Shown: positions 42,917-52,221 of the stretch, piece after piece | Position numbering within the stretch: position 1 is the stretch's first letter | How the letters are laid out: each line of letters begins with the position of its first letter | Assembly: GCF_024347215.1 (NCBI RefSeq) | Contig: NZ_AP025282.1 | Coordinates: forward strand, 3,782,001 to 3,846,000 | Direction of reading: 5' to 3' | From: Aliamphritea ceti | Lineage (GTDB): Bacteria; Pseudomonadota; Gammaproteobacteria; Pseudomonadales; Balneatricaceae | Length of the DNA stretch: 64,000 bases | The notes under the pieces: model-generated | What the model was told of the DNA's origin: nothing | What the model saw: the letters and a program-made list of their open reading frames with translations, nothing else | The model's database searches: none | Position numbers and translations under genes: made by a program

Positions 42917-43693
42917 ATGGACAAGCAGCGTCACTCTGAATCATCTGCCAGCAAGGCTCCGTCGAGGCGTCAGTTTTTTACTGACGTCGCGCGCGGTGCA
43001 TCTGCTGCCGGAATGGTTGGCCTGGGCCTTACCGCCTGGGCGAGCAGCGCAAAGCGCAGTGATCCCCAGGCAATCCGCCCACCCGGCGCATTGTCCGGAG
43101 ATGACTTCCTGAATGCTTGTCTGCGGTGTGGTTTGTGTGTGGAAGACTGTCCTTACGACACCCTGAAACTGGCAACTTTATTTGATCCCGCCCCCAGCGG
43201 TACACCCTGGTTTGAAGCCAGACAAGTCCCCTGCGAGATGTGTGAAGATATTCCCTGTGTAGCAGCCTGCCCGAGCGGCGCGCTGGATCCTGCACTGCAG
43301 AATATCGACGACGCCCGCATGGGCACCGCGGTGCTGATTGATGAAAAGAACTGCCTGAACTTTCAGGGCTTACGTTGTGATGTTTGCTATCGGGTATGCC
43401 CGTTAATCGACGAAGCAATAACCCTGGAGCGCCAGCGCAACAGTCGTACCGGCAAGCACGCTTTATTCATTCCTACCGTACATGCCGATATTTGCACCGG
43501 CTGCGGTAAATGTGAAGAAGCCTGCGTACTGGATGAAACTGCTATTAAAGTCCTGCCAATGGCATTAGCCAGCGGCTCCCTCGGCCAGCACTATCGGCTG
43601 GGCTGGGAAGAAAAGGCCCGCAATGGCGGCTCACTGGTACCGGAACAGTTAAAGCTGGAAATCCGCAGACCGGAGAACAGCAATGCCAACTGA
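42917..43693 (+). CDS. napG: Quinol-linked ferredoxin-type subunit NapG
   Basis: 258 residues from the ATG at 42917; a GTG at 42905 is possible. A Tat signal (SRRQFFTDVARGASAAGMVG) is followed by four 4Fe-4S clusters (CLRCGLCVEDC, CEMCEDIPCVAAC, CDVCYRVC, CTGCGKCEEAC). NapG works with the membrane protein NapH to pass electrons from quinol toward NapC or NapB. It overlaps napH by 11 bp. Confidence 0.94.
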   Translation: MDKQRHSESSASKAPSRRQFFTDVARGASAAGMVGLGLTAWASSAKRSDPQAIRPPGALSGDDFLNACLRCGLCVEDCPYDTLKLATLFDPAPSGTPWFEARQVPCEMCEDIPCVAACPSGALDPALQNIDDARMGTAVLIDEKNCLNFQGLRCDVCYRVCPLIDEAITLERQRNSRTGKHALFIPTVHADICTGCGKCEEACVLDETAIKVLPMALASGSLGQHYRLGWEEKARNGGSLVPEQLKLEIRRPENSNAN

Positions 43694-44567
43694 ACGTCAG
43701 GCAGATCGCCGCGTCGGTGCTGAAGCGTTAGCACAACTGGGATGGTGGCATGCTCACCGTTTCCTGTTACTGCGTCGCTTTTGCCAGTTGAGCATTCTGG
43801 CTTTGTTTGCAGCCAGCTTTTGGTATGAACTGGATATTCTTAAAGGCAACCTCAGCAGCTCTACAGTGCTGAACACCGTTCCTTTAAGCGATCCTTTCGT
43901 ACTCGCACAAATCATCGCCAGTGGTCACTGGCCGGCAGAAACAGCATTACTGGGCGGCTTTATCGTCCTGCTGTTCTACGTGCTGATCGGCGGACGCAGC
44001 TATTGCAGCTGGGTTTGCCCGGTCAACATTGTTACCGATGCCGCCAGCTGGCTGCGCCGTCGTTTAGGCATCAGCAAAACCACCCGTATATCCAACAGCC
44101 TGCGCTACTGGATGCTCGGATTATCACTGCTGTTACCTATGCTTGGCGGTTTGCTTATATGGGAGCTGGTGAACCCGGTTTCCCTGCTGCAGCGCGGACT
44201 GATTTTCGGTTTGGGCAGTGGCTGGGTACTGATCGCCATGATCTTCATGCTGGACTTATTTATCAGCCAGCGGGCCTGGTGTAGCCACCTTTGTCCAATG
44301 GGCGCCTTTTACGGCCTGATAGGTAAGCTTAGTGTGATCCGGATCAATGCCAGGAATCGCGAACGCTGCGATGATTGCATGGACTGTTACAAAGTCTGCC
44401 CTGAACCTCAGATTCTGAAACCAGTATTAAAAGGCGCTGCCAATAGCGTCAGCCCAATTATTTTTGCCTCAGATTGTACAAATTGCAGCCGCTGTATCGA
44501 TGTGTGCGCCGAGTCTGTATTTGAAATCAATACCCGATTTACCACCGAGGTGGAGAACAAAAAATGA
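43683..44567 (+). CDS. napH: Quinol dehydrogenase membrane subunit NapH
   Basis: 294 residues with four membrane segments (LLRRFCQLSILALFAASFW, GGFIVLLFYVLIGGRSYCSWVCP, YWMLGLSLLLPMLGGLLIW, GWVLIAMIFMLDLF), two CxxxCP motifs (CSWVCP, CSHLCP) and C-terminal clusters CDDCMDCYKVC and CTNCSRCIDVC. It oxidises ubiquinol and/or menaquinol with NapG. It overlaps napB by 4 bp (ATGA). Confidence 0.95.
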   Translation: MPTERQADRRVGAEALAQLGWWHAHRFLLLRRFCQLSILALFAASFWYELDILKGNLSSSTVLNTVPLSDPFVLAQIIASGHWPAETALLGGFIVLLFYVLIGGRSYCSWVCPVNIVTDAASWLRRRLGISKTTRISNSLRYWMLGLSLLLPMLGGLLIWELVNPVSLLQRGLIFGLGSGWVLIAMIFMLDLFISQRAWCSHLCPMGAFYGLIGKLSVIRINARNRERCDDCMDCYKVCPEPQILKPVLKGAANSVSPIIFASDCTNCSRCIDVCAESVFEINTRFTTEVENKK

Positions 44568-45004
44568 AAAACCTATTGCTACTATCTTTAATTGCCATCC
44601 TTTCTGCCCCTGTTGTTGCTGAAGAATTTGGCGATCTGGGTGGGTCTCTGCGCAGCCATGACCTTAATAGCCAGTCAGAAACGGCTGAGCTGAAAAACTA
44701 TCCAAAAGAAAATTCGAGCCTGGAGCTGAACTACGTCCAGCAGCCTCCACTGATTCCGCATTCCATTCGCGGCTATCAGGTAAATAAGAACTCTAATAAG
44801 TGTTTAAGCTGCCACAGCTTTAAGAACTATAAAAAGTATGGCGCAACCAAGATCAGCATCACTCACTTCAAGAATCGTGACGGTGTAGAACTGAGTGATG
44901 TATCACCACGCCGTTACTTCTGCCAGCAGTGTCATGTACCTCAGGTAGAAGCACCACCACTGGTTGATAACACTTTTAAACCAGCTGGCGCTATCAGCGA
45001 GTAA
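44564..45004 (+). CDS. napB: Di-haem cytochrome c subunit NapB
   Basis: 146 residues with a cleaved signal peptide (KNLLLLSLIAILSAPVVA) and two CxxCH haem sites (CLSCHSF and CQQCHVP). NapB hands electrons to NapA in the periplasm. PLIPHSIRGYQV is the conserved NapB axial-ligand region. It is 11 bp before napC. Confidence 0.95.
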   Translation: MKNLLLLSLIAILSAPVVAEEFGDLGGSLRSHDLNSQSETAELKNYPKENSSLELNYVQQPPLIPHSIRGYQVNKNSNKCLSCHSFKNYKKYGATKISITHFKNRDGVELSDVSPRRYFCQQCHVPQVEAPPLVDNTFKPAGAISE

Positions 45005-45015
45005 GGAGCACTGCC

Positions 45016-45603
45016 ATGCAGTTAATCAAATCGATTTGGCGCACCCTGACCCGCCCTGCCGTACATTACAGTCTGGGCTTTCTGACTATTGGTGGCTTTG
45101 TTGCCGGCATCATTTTCTGGGGTGGCTTTAACACCGCACTGGAATTAACCAATACAGAAGAATTTTGTACCTCCTGCCACGAAATGCGTAACAACGTGTT
45201 TGAAGAGCTGAAGCCAACCATTCACTATTCAAACCGTTCCGGCGTACGTGCCAGTTGCCCGGACTGTCACGTACCGCATAACTGGACCGACAAGATTGCC
45301 CGTAAGATGCAGGCATCTAAAGAAGTCTGGGGCAAAATCTTCGGTACTATTAACACACCTGAAAAGTTTGAGGCAAAACGCCGCGAACTGGCTGAGCACG
45401 AATGGGCACGCCTGAAAGCCAATGACTCACTGGAATGCCGTAACTGTCACGAATTCGACAGTATGGATTTCACCCTGCAGGCTGGCCGGGCTGCTAAACA
45501 GCATTCAACTGCTCTGGCATCCGGTGAAAATACCTGTATTGACTGCCATAAAGGTATCGCTCACCAGCTACCTGATATGACCGGAGTGGAAGGCTGGCAC
45601 TAA
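45016..45603 (+). CDS. napC: Tetra-haem cytochrome c quinol dehydrogenase NapC
   Basis: 195 residues of the NapC/NirT family: one N-terminal membrane anchor (SLGFLTIGGFVAGIIFWGGF) and four CxxCH haem sites (CTSCHEM, CPDCHVP, CRNCHEF, CIDCHKG). It oxidises membrane quinol and reduces NapB. It is the last gene of the operon and is followed by a strong terminator. Confidence 0.95.
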   Translation: MQLIKSIWRTLTRPAVHYSLGFLTIGGFVAGIIFWGGFNTALELTNTEEFCTSCHEMRNNVFEELKPTIHYSNRSGVRASCPDCHVPHNWTDKIARKMQASKEVWGKIFGTINTPEKFEAKRRELAEHEWARLKANDSLECRNCHEFDSMDFTLQAGRAAKQHSTALASGENTCIDCHKGIAHQLPDMTGVEGWH

Positions 45604-45622
45604 GCCAGATAACCGCTGACAC

Positions 45623-45668
45623 AATTGCCGTGCCCTGTTTCGAATCAGTGCGCGGCAATTTTCTTTTT
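45623..45668 (+). terminator. Terminator of the nap operon
   Basis: AATTGCCGTGC pairs with GCGCGGCAATT (one G-U pair), with a 16-nt loop, followed by TTCTTTTT. It lies about 20 bp after the napC stop. Confidence 0.8.
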
Positions 45669-46048
45669 GGCCACATAAGTTTCCTGAATTGCACAAAGTT
45701 TCGGCACATCTGTCGTCAAAAAGAACGTTTTTTCCAAAGGTGTCGCAGATACACAAGCTAATGGCTAAAAGAGATAAATTCTACTGCCCTGAAAGTGATT
45801 GACTACACGCATTGGAGTCGTCGCATTCTATTCATGGGAGTAAACGCAGTTTTACTTGATGCAACTTGCCTGTAGCCATTGAAAAATTGCCTCAGGATAT
45901 GCATTATAACGCTGCTTTTTGCTTTGGAGATTCTTGCTAAGACGCAACACATTAGAATGCTGCGCTTAACGACCCAATCATTCTGAATGATTACATATAA
46001 ATACTGGCGCTCTCGCCAAAACGTGATTCTCTAACAGAGGTATAAAAG
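45669..46048. other. fhs upstream region
   Basis: No gene is seen. A possible fhs promoter is TTGAAA (45879-45884), 17 bp, CATTAT (45902-45907), which is weak at -10. The fhs ribosome site CAGAGG lies at 46035-46040. Confidence 0.35.
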
Positions 46049-47719
46049 GTGAATACTGATATCGATATTGCTCGCGCGGCAAATAAACTGCACATCAGCG
46101 AAATTGCTGCGAAATTGGAGATCCCAAACGAGCATATTAGCCCTTACGGCCACGATAAAGCCAAGGTTAGCCTCGACTACATCGAAACTCTAAAGGATCG
46201 CCAAGACGGCAAACTGATCCTGGTTACTGCAATCAGCCCGACTCCGGCTGGTGAAGGTAAAACAACTACTACTGTTGGTCTGGGCGATGGCCTGAACCGC
46301 ATTGGTAAAAAAGCAATTATGGCACTGCGTGAGCCTTCTCTGGGCCCATGTTTTGGTATGAAGGGTGGCGCTGCCGGCGGCGGTAAAGCTCAGGTAGTAC
46401 CAATGGAAGATATCAACCTGCACTTCACAGGTGACTTCCACGCAATCGGTGCTGCACACAACCTGCTGGCTGCTCTGATCGATAACCACATTTACTGGGG
46501 TAACGATCTGGGTATCGACAGCCGTCGTATCGCGTACAAGCGTGTTATCGACATGAACGACCGCGCACTGCGTGAAATCGCTAACGGTCTGGGCGGCCCA
46601 GGTAACGGTTACTCCCGTACCGACGGTTTCGACATCACTGTAGCGTCTGAAATCATGGCTATCTTCTGCCTGGCTAGCGACATGAACGATCTGCGTGAGC
46701 GTATCGGTAACATCATCGTTGCTGAAACTCGCGAACGTACTCCAATCCGTGCTAAGCAGCTGGATGCAGATGGCGCAATGGCGACTCTGCTGAAAGATGC
46801 CCTGAACCCTAACCTGGTTCAGACTCTGGAAAACAACCCAGCGTTCATCCACGGTGGCCCATTCGCTAACATCGCTCACGGCTGTAACTCAGTTATCGCA
46901 ACTAAAGCGGCTCTGAAGCTGGCAGACTACGTTGTAACTGAAGCTGGTTTCGGTGCTGACCTGGGTGCTGAGAAGTTCTTCGACATCAAATGTCGTAAAG
47001 CTGGCCTGAAGCCTGAAGCTGCTGTAATCGTTGCTACTGTACGTGCTCTTAAGATGCACGGCGGTGTTGCTAAAGATCAGCTGACTGGCGAAAACGTTGA
47101 AGCTGTTCAGAAAGGTTGTGCAAACCTGGCTCGTCACATCCAGAACGTTAAGAAGTTCGGTGTACCAGTTGTTGTTGCTATCAACCAGTTCATCCATGAC
47201 ACTGAAGAAGAAATCGCTGCTGTTAAAGCTGCTGCTGCTGAAGAAGGCGTAGAAGCTATTCTGGCTAGCCACTGGGCGAACGGTTCTGAAGGTACTGAAG
47301 AGCTGGCAACTAAGGTTGTTGAGATGATCGAAGGCGGTTCTGCGCAGTTCGCTCCTCTGTACCACCTGGACCTGCCACTGTTCGAGAAAATCGAAACTGT
47401 TGCTAAGAGCATTTACGGCGCTGGCGAAGTTGCTGCAGACAAGACTGTTCGTGACCGTCTGCACCAGTTCGAAGAACAGGGCTTCGGTAACCTGCCAGTA
47501 TGTATGGCTAAGACACAGTACAGCTTCTCTACTGACATGAACCTGCGTGGCGCGCCAAGCGATCACACAGTAACTGTTCGTGAAGTTCGTCTGTCTGCTG
47601 GTGCTGAGTTCATCGTAGCGGTATGTGGTGACATCATGACCATGCCTGGTCTGCCACGCGTACCAGCTGCTAACAGCATCCACGTGGACGAAGACGGCCT
47701 GATCCAGGGTCTGTTCTAA
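46049..47719 (+). CDS. fhs: Formate-tetrahydrofolate ligase
   Basis: 556 residues, full length. The ATP-binding PTPAGEGKTTTTVGLGDGL and the FTGDFHAIGAAHNLL and EPSLGPCFGMKGGAAGGG motifs are intact. It makes 10-formyl-THF from formate, THF and ATP. The GTG start follows CAGAGG with 8-nt spacing. Codon use is very strongly biased (CTG, GTT, GCT, AAC, CGT), suggesting high expression. A decayed copy of its last 75 bp lies 200 bp downstream. Confidence 0.97.
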   Translation: MNTDIDIARAANKLHISEIAAKLEIPNEHISPYGHDKAKVSLDYIETLKDRQDGKLILVTAISPTPAGEGKTTTTVGLGDGLNRIGKKAIMALREPSLGPCFGMKGGAAGGGKAQVVPMEDINLHFTGDFHAIGAAHNLLAALIDNHIYWGNDLGIDSRRIAYKRVIDMNDRALREIANGLGGPGNGYSRTDGFDITVASEIMAIFCLASDMNDLRERIGNIIVAETRERTPIRAKQLDADGAMATLLKDALNPNLVQTLENNPAFIHGGPFANIAHGCNSVIATKAALKLADYVVTEAGFGADLGAEKFFDIKCRKAGLKPEAAVIVATVRALKMHGGVAKDQLTGENVEAVQKGCANLARHIQNVKKFGVPVVVAINQFIHDTEEEIAAVKAAAAEEGVEAILASHWANGSEGTEELATKVVEMIEGGSAQFAPLYHLDLPLFEKIETVAKSIYGAGEVAADKTVRDRLHQFEEQGFGNLPVCMAKTQYSFSTDMNLRGAPSDHTVTVREVRLSAGAEFIVAVCGDIMTMPGLPRVPAANSIHVDEDGLIQGLF

Positions 47720-47745
47720 GATTTTTTAAATCTTAAATAACGTCT

Positions 47746-47773
47746 AAAAATGGCTCCTTCGGGAGCCATTTTT
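47746..47773 (+). terminator. Terminator directly after fhs
   Basis: AAAAATGGCTCC-TTCG-GGAGCCATTTTT, a strong stem with a UUCG tetraloop and U tract, 26 bp after the stop. Confidence 0.92.
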
Positions 47774-47844
47774 GTTTCTGATATATACAAGCATAAACAA
47801 GAACAGGCATATGATGTCAAAGAACGCCATCATGGCTCCAGTGG

Positions 47845-47919
47845 CCTGGTCTGCCACGCGTACCAGCTGCTAACAGATCCAGGTTACCGAAGACGTCCTG
47901 ATCCAGAGTCTGTTCTAAG
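47845..47919 (+). pseudogene. Decayed duplicate of the fhs 3' end
   Basis: Bases 47845-47919 repeat fhs 47645-47720, exactly 200 bp downstream. The first 32 bp (from CCTGGTCTGCCACGCG to GCTAACAG) are identical. The rest shows a 1-bp deletion and a few substitutions but keeps CTGATCCAG and GTCTGTTCTAAG. It is not translated in a useful frame. It is a relic of a tandem duplication, a recombination event, or integration at the fhs tail. Confidence 0.9.
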
Positions 47920-47940
47920 CCTTAGTAATTTATGACTACA

Positions 47941-47972
47941 AAAAAACGGCGCTTAAAGCGCCGTTTTTTTTT
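47941..47972. terminator. Bidirectional terminator, copy A
   Basis: AAAAAACGGCGC/GCGCCGTTTTTT with a 4-nt core TTAA and long A/T tracts. It ends the minus-strand gene at 47991 and also faces fhs. A near-identical hairpin stands at 50031. Confidence 0.88.
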
Positions 47973-47990
47973 GTATCTGGTTTACAGAAG

Positions 47991-48275
47991 TCACTCAATA
48001 ACTGAAACACCTGAAATCTCTAAAACTGTTTTCGCATCTGCCCGCTCAATCACTTTTAACAAGGTCGTCTGAATCGTTTCGTCTTTTCTGGCATCACTTT
48101 TACAGGAAAACTTTTGCTCTTGGGCTGCAGCGCCTTCTTCTGAAATAAACCCAACAACGACTTCAGTTGCGCAACTGGTTGATTTACCAAAGTAAGCTAT
48201 CGATATCTGAGGATAACCCTGAAATCCTTTTTTAACTCTTTTTGCTATACGTTTTGTTGATTTATCCAAATTCAT
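47991..48275 (-). CDS. Hypothetical protein
   Basis: 94 residues, basic N-terminus (DKSTKRIAKRVKKGFQG) and a compact alpha/beta-looking body (ISIAYFGKSTSCATEVVVGFI, TLLKVIERADAKTVLEISGV). No family is recognised. It is the last gene of a three-gene block between twin terminators; the start has only a weak ribosome site. Confidence 0.5.
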   Translation of the reverse strand: MNLDKSTKRIAKRVKKGFQGYPQISIAYFGKSTSCATEVVVGFISEEGAAAQEQKFSCKSDARKDETIQTTLLKVIERADAKTVLEISGVSVIE

Positions 48276-48399
48276 AATAAGTACCCAAAAGAAATTTAAC
48301 GTCTAAATCACAAATTCACCGGAGTAAAAGCGATTATTGAGTATAAGCGAAGCAACCACACATTCGACCTAACAAAGTTAAGTCCTATGTATGCTTTCG

Positions 48400-49044
48400 T
48401 TACACCTCGTACCAGCCATACCAGAAATATTCCATTTTTCTATAATGTACGGTTTTAGAAACTTCACTCACCATGGAATGAAATTCTTCTTCCGTTATAA
48501 AGTTTTTGAGTATTTCGTGCTGGCTACCATCTTTCAGTGTTCGCACCTGGTAAGTATTACCATCTGAATCCTGACTGCTTATCGGTGTACTATTGCCTTC
48601 CACATAAAGATTATCGGCAAATATCACGAGACTTCCGGGCTCAAGATTCACGTGTAGCATTCTTAGAAATGCATTAACGTCACTTTTCTTAATGTGCGAC
48701 AGCCAAAACCCAGCATAACAAGCATTAGCTTTTTCCGTGACCTTGCTAAGACGAAAAGCGTCATCGACTATAAACTCAACATTACAATTTTGGAGCTCCT
48801 TGCCTCTGGCGACCTGAAGCACTTCCTGGTTGTAATCTATCCCCAGTACACTTGCCGCATCAGTACAATACTTCTGCGTCCAAAAACCTGTGCCACAGGC
48901 AATTTCCAAAACATCTTTTTGAATGAAGTTATTCTTTAAAAAAAGTGAAAGTGCCTGAATATCCTTTTGACGCTCTGGCTTAGCGTAAATGTCTTCATAC
49001 TCTCCAGCACGGGTCTTGTAGTATTCCTTTAGCTCAGCTTCCAT
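48400..49044 (-). CDS. Class I SAM-dependent methyltransferase
   Basis: 214 residues. Motif I is VLEIACGTGFWTQ, followed by VLGIDYNQEVLQVAR and VEFIVDDAF, so the Rossmann SAM-binding core is intact. It begins KEYYKTRAGEYEDIY, a form common in UbiE/small-molecule methyltransferases. Substrate is unknown. It belongs to the accessory block between fhs and the GGDEF-EAL gene. Confidence 0.82.
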   Translation of the reverse strand: MEAELKEYYKTRAGEYEDIYAKPERQKDIQALSLFLKNNFIQKDVLEIACGTGFWTQKYCTDAASVLGIDYNQEVLQVARGKELQNCNVEFIVDDAFRLSKVTEKANACYAGFWLSHIKKSDVNAFLRMLHVNLEPGSLVIFADNLYVEGNSTPISSQDSDGNTYQVRTLKDGSQHEILKNFITEEEFHSMVSEVSKTVHYRKMEYFWYGWYEV

Positions 49045-49134
49045 ACCTTTGTCCTTTAGAGAAGTAACGCCCTTAACAATAGGTGTAGGGCGCAGCTCTA
49101 CATCCTTTTTAATTTGATCGTTATGTGCCGATGA

Positions 49135-49779
49135 CTATCTTACTTCGGCTTTTCTTTGTAATTCTTCATACTCCCCAAGCACCCTGCTAGTAACTGGGTG
49201 AGAGTCATCACTTAAGCTTCGAAATATCCGTATCGCGAACTCGTAGTGTCCCAATGCTTCGTCAACATTTCCAAGCTCTGCCTCAATTGCCCCAATGCCT
49301 ATGCGAGCTGATGCTGAAAAGTGAGTGTTTTCCATAGATAAATCTCTAAGAATATCTAACTCGATTTCGTATCGCGTTCTCGCAGAATCATACACGCCCT
49401 GCTTTAACAGAGCCTCACCAAGATTGCCATTCAGGACAGCTAGTTGTAGTCGATCGCTGGTAGGATTTGAGTCCAATAGCTCAAGGGCCCTTTCTAGCTC
49501 GACTTGAGCATCTTTTGGCTTATTTATTAGATTCAATACAGAAGCCAGATTACTCAATTGCCTCGCAATTTCTGACGGACGAAAATTGACTTGCTCCATT
49601 AGAGAGACCAACTGCCTCCTGCTTTCTTCAGCTTGAGCATAATCCCCTTGATTTTGGGCTTGTGCAGCTTGCTGATTTAGAGCTCCCATCACTTGTATGA
49701 AGCTCTTGGTAGCATCATCTTGAGCATGTACGTTAAATGCTAAAAATAAAAATAATGATATTAAAGCAAAAGTTCTCAT
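49135..49779 (-). CDS. Secreted TPR-repeat protein
   Basis: 214 residues with a signal peptide (RTFALISLFLFLAFNVHA) and then about four tetratricopeptide-like helix pairs (YAQAEESRRQLVSLMEQ, KPKDAQVELERALELLDS, YDSARTRYEIELDILRDLS, VDEALGHYEFAIRIFRSL). It is probably a periplasmic scaffold. First gene of the accessory block. Confidence 0.75.
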   Translation of the reverse strand: MRTFALISLFLFLAFNVHAQDDATKSFIQVMGALNQQAAQAQNQGDYAQAEESRRQLVSLMEQVNFRPSEIARQLSNLASVLNLINKPKDAQVELERALELLDSNPTSDRLQLAVLNGNLGEALLKQGVYDSARTRYEIELDILRDLSMENTHFSASARIGIGAIEAELGNVDEALGHYEFAIRIFRSLSDDSHPVTSRVLGEYEELQRKAEVR

Positions 49780-50030
49780 GCTATTCCTTGAAGCACATCC
49801 TTATTCTTCACTGGGAAAACGCGAACGCACACCTTGTCGGTGTTAACAGTTACGCTATCCTGCCTGCGCAGAATCCTATCCCCCTAATATAGTCCGATAT
49901 TCTTTAGTTGCTTCAGTATTAAGGTATGTATGCTTTTCATTTATTAACAAGTAAAGCGTGCTTGTGTATGAGTAGCGTTTCAATAGATAGCTTCAGTCAC
50001 CAGTACTTATAAATGAATTATCCACAGCAT
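49780..50030. other. Region between the accessory block and terminator copy B
   Basis: No gene is seen. It holds the promoter of the TPR gene. Base composition is AT-rich compared with the flanking housekeeping genes. Confidence 0.35.
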
Positions 50031-50064
50031 AAAAAAACGGCGTTCTTAAGCGCCGTTTTTTTTT
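50031..50064. terminator. Bidirectional terminator, copy B
   Basis: AAAAAACGGCG, loop TTCTTAAG, then CGCCGTTTTTTTT. It terminates the GGDEF-EAL gene (minus strand) and is nearly identical in stem to copy A at 47941. Confidence 0.88.
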
Positions 50065-50093
50065 GCTGGATAAATATCCTTGGCTTCAACAGA

Positions 50094-52043
50094 TCAACCA
50101 ACATTCACCCATTTAAGCTCAGACTGATCACACAACAGGTTACGCAGGTTTGCAGGTGAGAAATGATAGTAGCCCTGTTGATAGAAGATCTGATGTTCTT
50201 TGAGCTTTTCAACCTGCCAGCGGGTTTCTACCCCTTCTACAATCAGATTCATCCCCAGTGCGTCGACTAACTTGTGAATGCAGGTTACCGTTTCAACGCC
50301 TTTATCAAGGCGGGAGACAAACTCCCGGTCCAGCTTCACCCATTTGGCAGGAATGCTGTTGAGGTAAGCCAGGGATGAGAAGCCTGTTCCGAAATCATCG
50401 ATCGCAAAGCTAAAACCATAACCTATCAACTGATCGATTGTGGAAGAGTATTCTTTTGAGTCAGGCATGATGACCCGTTCGGTCAGTTCCAGCACCAGAT
50501 CCTGTGGCAGCAGACCTGCTGAATTGATCGCGTATTCTAAATCGCTAATAAGCCTGCCCTGCTGTATGTGTAAGCCGGAAACATTCAGCGACAGTAAGAC
50601 CTGATCACCAAACCGCTGACGGATGGCCCGGAACTCCTGGCAAGCCTGATAAAAAATCCAGCTACTCAGCTCGCCAATCAGACCACAGTGCTCGGCTACA
50701 TCTATCAGCTCATCCGGGCTGACTTCAGCCAGCTCTGAACCGGGCCAGCGAACCAGGGCTTCAACAATCACTACCCGTGAATCGTGCATATCAAATACCG
50801 GCTGATAGCACATTTCAAACTCATCATTGAGCAGTGCAGCACCAATGCGCTGAGAAATCTGCGTGCGTCGCAGCAATTGCTCACGCATACCTTTACGGTA
50901 CTGAATCCAGCAACGGCGACCGGAACCTTTGGCCATATACATTGCAGCGTCGGCATCAGCTAACAGTAATTCCAGGTCATCATCATCACGGGGATAACTG
51001 GCAACACCCACACTTACCGATAGCACAACCGGCGGAATATCATCGGAGATTTTGTATTGCCCGGAGAGACTCTGCACCAGCGCAGTGGCAAACACATCAA
51101 AATAGTCATCAACGCAGGCTTCGGGAAGTATCACAACGAACTCATCACCGCCGATACGGGATATATCTCCGTCATCGCCGGTACAGCGTCGCAGACGGCT
51201 GGCAACCTGACACAACAGGCTATCACCTACTGCGTGGCCAAAGCCGTCATTGATAGGTTTAAAGCCGTCCAGGTCGATATAATAGATAGAGAAAGGCGTT
51301 TGTTTCTCATGCAGCAACTTCATGCGCTGAAACAAACCTTTACGGTTAAAGACTCCGGTCAGCACGTCATGGGTCGCCATTTGCTGTAACTCAAGCTCAC
51401 GGCTTTTACGCTCATGGATATCCTGAAAGCTAACAACAAAGTCGCCAGCTGTAGTTTCACTCAGGCGCACCTCTACACTGTGCCATCGATTGCCGTCGGC
51501 ACATTGCAGGCAAATATCCTGCTCGTAGAACTTATCTTTACCGGCTAGTTGGCGATCAATTTTCACCAACTCATCAACAGGAATCAGATCAGCCAGATTA
51601 TGAATGTCTGTGCCGAATTGCTGACGGAAAGACGGGTTCGCACTCAACAGCTCAAACTGCTCGTTAAACAGACAAATCATGATAGTGCCGCTGACCAGCG
51701 CGGCTATTTCTGCACGCTCTACATGCAAGCCTTCCACGAGCATCGCCAGCCGGCCATCATCAAGATAGACACCCGAAAACTGACAATAAACATCTTTGGC
51801 TTTACCTTTTGGCGACAACTGCCACCAGTGGCAAATACGCTTACCCAGAGCAAAGTCATCCAGATAGTTTAAGAGAGTATGCTGAACAGCATCAGATGTA
51901 CCTTCCTGAAAATCCCGGGCAGTAAGCTCTTCAAGGCTGGATGCATGCCATAAGGTCAGTGCACTTTCATTAGCCCAGTGAATACGATAGTTATCAATAT
52001 CGTATATCCATATCGGCGTCTGAAGCTGATCAATATCAAGCAT
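50094..52043 (-). CDS. PAS-PAS-GGDEF-EAL c-di-GMP enzyme
   Basis: 649 residues from the ATG at 52043, which follows GAAGGA; a TTG at 52070 is less likely. Two PAS-like sensor regions (about 1-110 and 120-215) precede a diguanylate cyclase domain with intact RIGGDEFVVILPE and a phosphodiesterase domain with intact EALVRWPG, DDFGTGFSSLAYL and EGVET. Both activities may be present. No membrane segment is visible, so it senses a cytoplasmic signal. c-di-GMP switches between motility and attachment. Confidence 0.93.
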   Translation of the reverse strand: MLDIDQLQTPIWIYDIDNYRIHWANESALTLWHASSLEELTARDFQEGTSDAVQHTLLNYLDDFALGKRICHWWQLSPKGKAKDVYCQFSGVYLDDGRLAMLVEGLHVERAEIAALVSGTIMICLFNEQFELLSANPSFRQQFGTDIHNLADLIPVDELVKIDRQLAGKDKFYEQDICLQCADGNRWHSVEVRLSETTAGDFVVSFQDIHERKSRELELQQMATHDVLTGVFNRKGLFQRMKLLHEKQTPFSIYYIDLDGFKPINDGFGHAVGDSLLCQVASRLRRCTGDDGDISRIGGDEFVVILPEACVDDYFDVFATALVQSLSGQYKISDDIPPVVLSVSVGVASYPRDDDDLELLLADADAAMYMAKGSGRRCWIQYRKGMREQLLRRTQISQRIGAALLNDEFEMCYQPVFDMHDSRVVIVEALVRWPGSELAEVSPDELIDVAEHCGLIGELSSWIFYQACQEFRAIRQRFGDQVLLSLNVSGLHIQQGRLISDLEYAINSAGLLPQDLVLELTERVIMPDSKEYSSTIDQLIGYGFSFAIDDFGTGFSSLAYLNSIPAKWVKLDREFVSRLDKGVETVTCIHKLVDALGMNLIVEGVETRWQVEKLKEHQIFYQQGYYHFSPANLRNLLCDQSELKWVNVG

Positions 52044-52221
52044 GGCTAATCCTTCAGTCTCATCACACAATTTTTAATGAGGGTACTAAAGGTTTTAGAC
52101 ACCCAAAACACAAGTGTCCAATATAGCACGCGAATAACCCAGAATGGTAAGTATATTTACCAAAAAAACGTGCTACAAAGGCAAAATAATAGCCATTAAA
52201 GCAAATAAATGGTAGGGATAA

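Noticed and set aside
46190..47683. Two long minus-strand open frames (229 and 264 residues) opposite fhs
   Set aside because: They are shadows caused by the extreme codon bias of fhs; they have no ribosome site and improbable composition.
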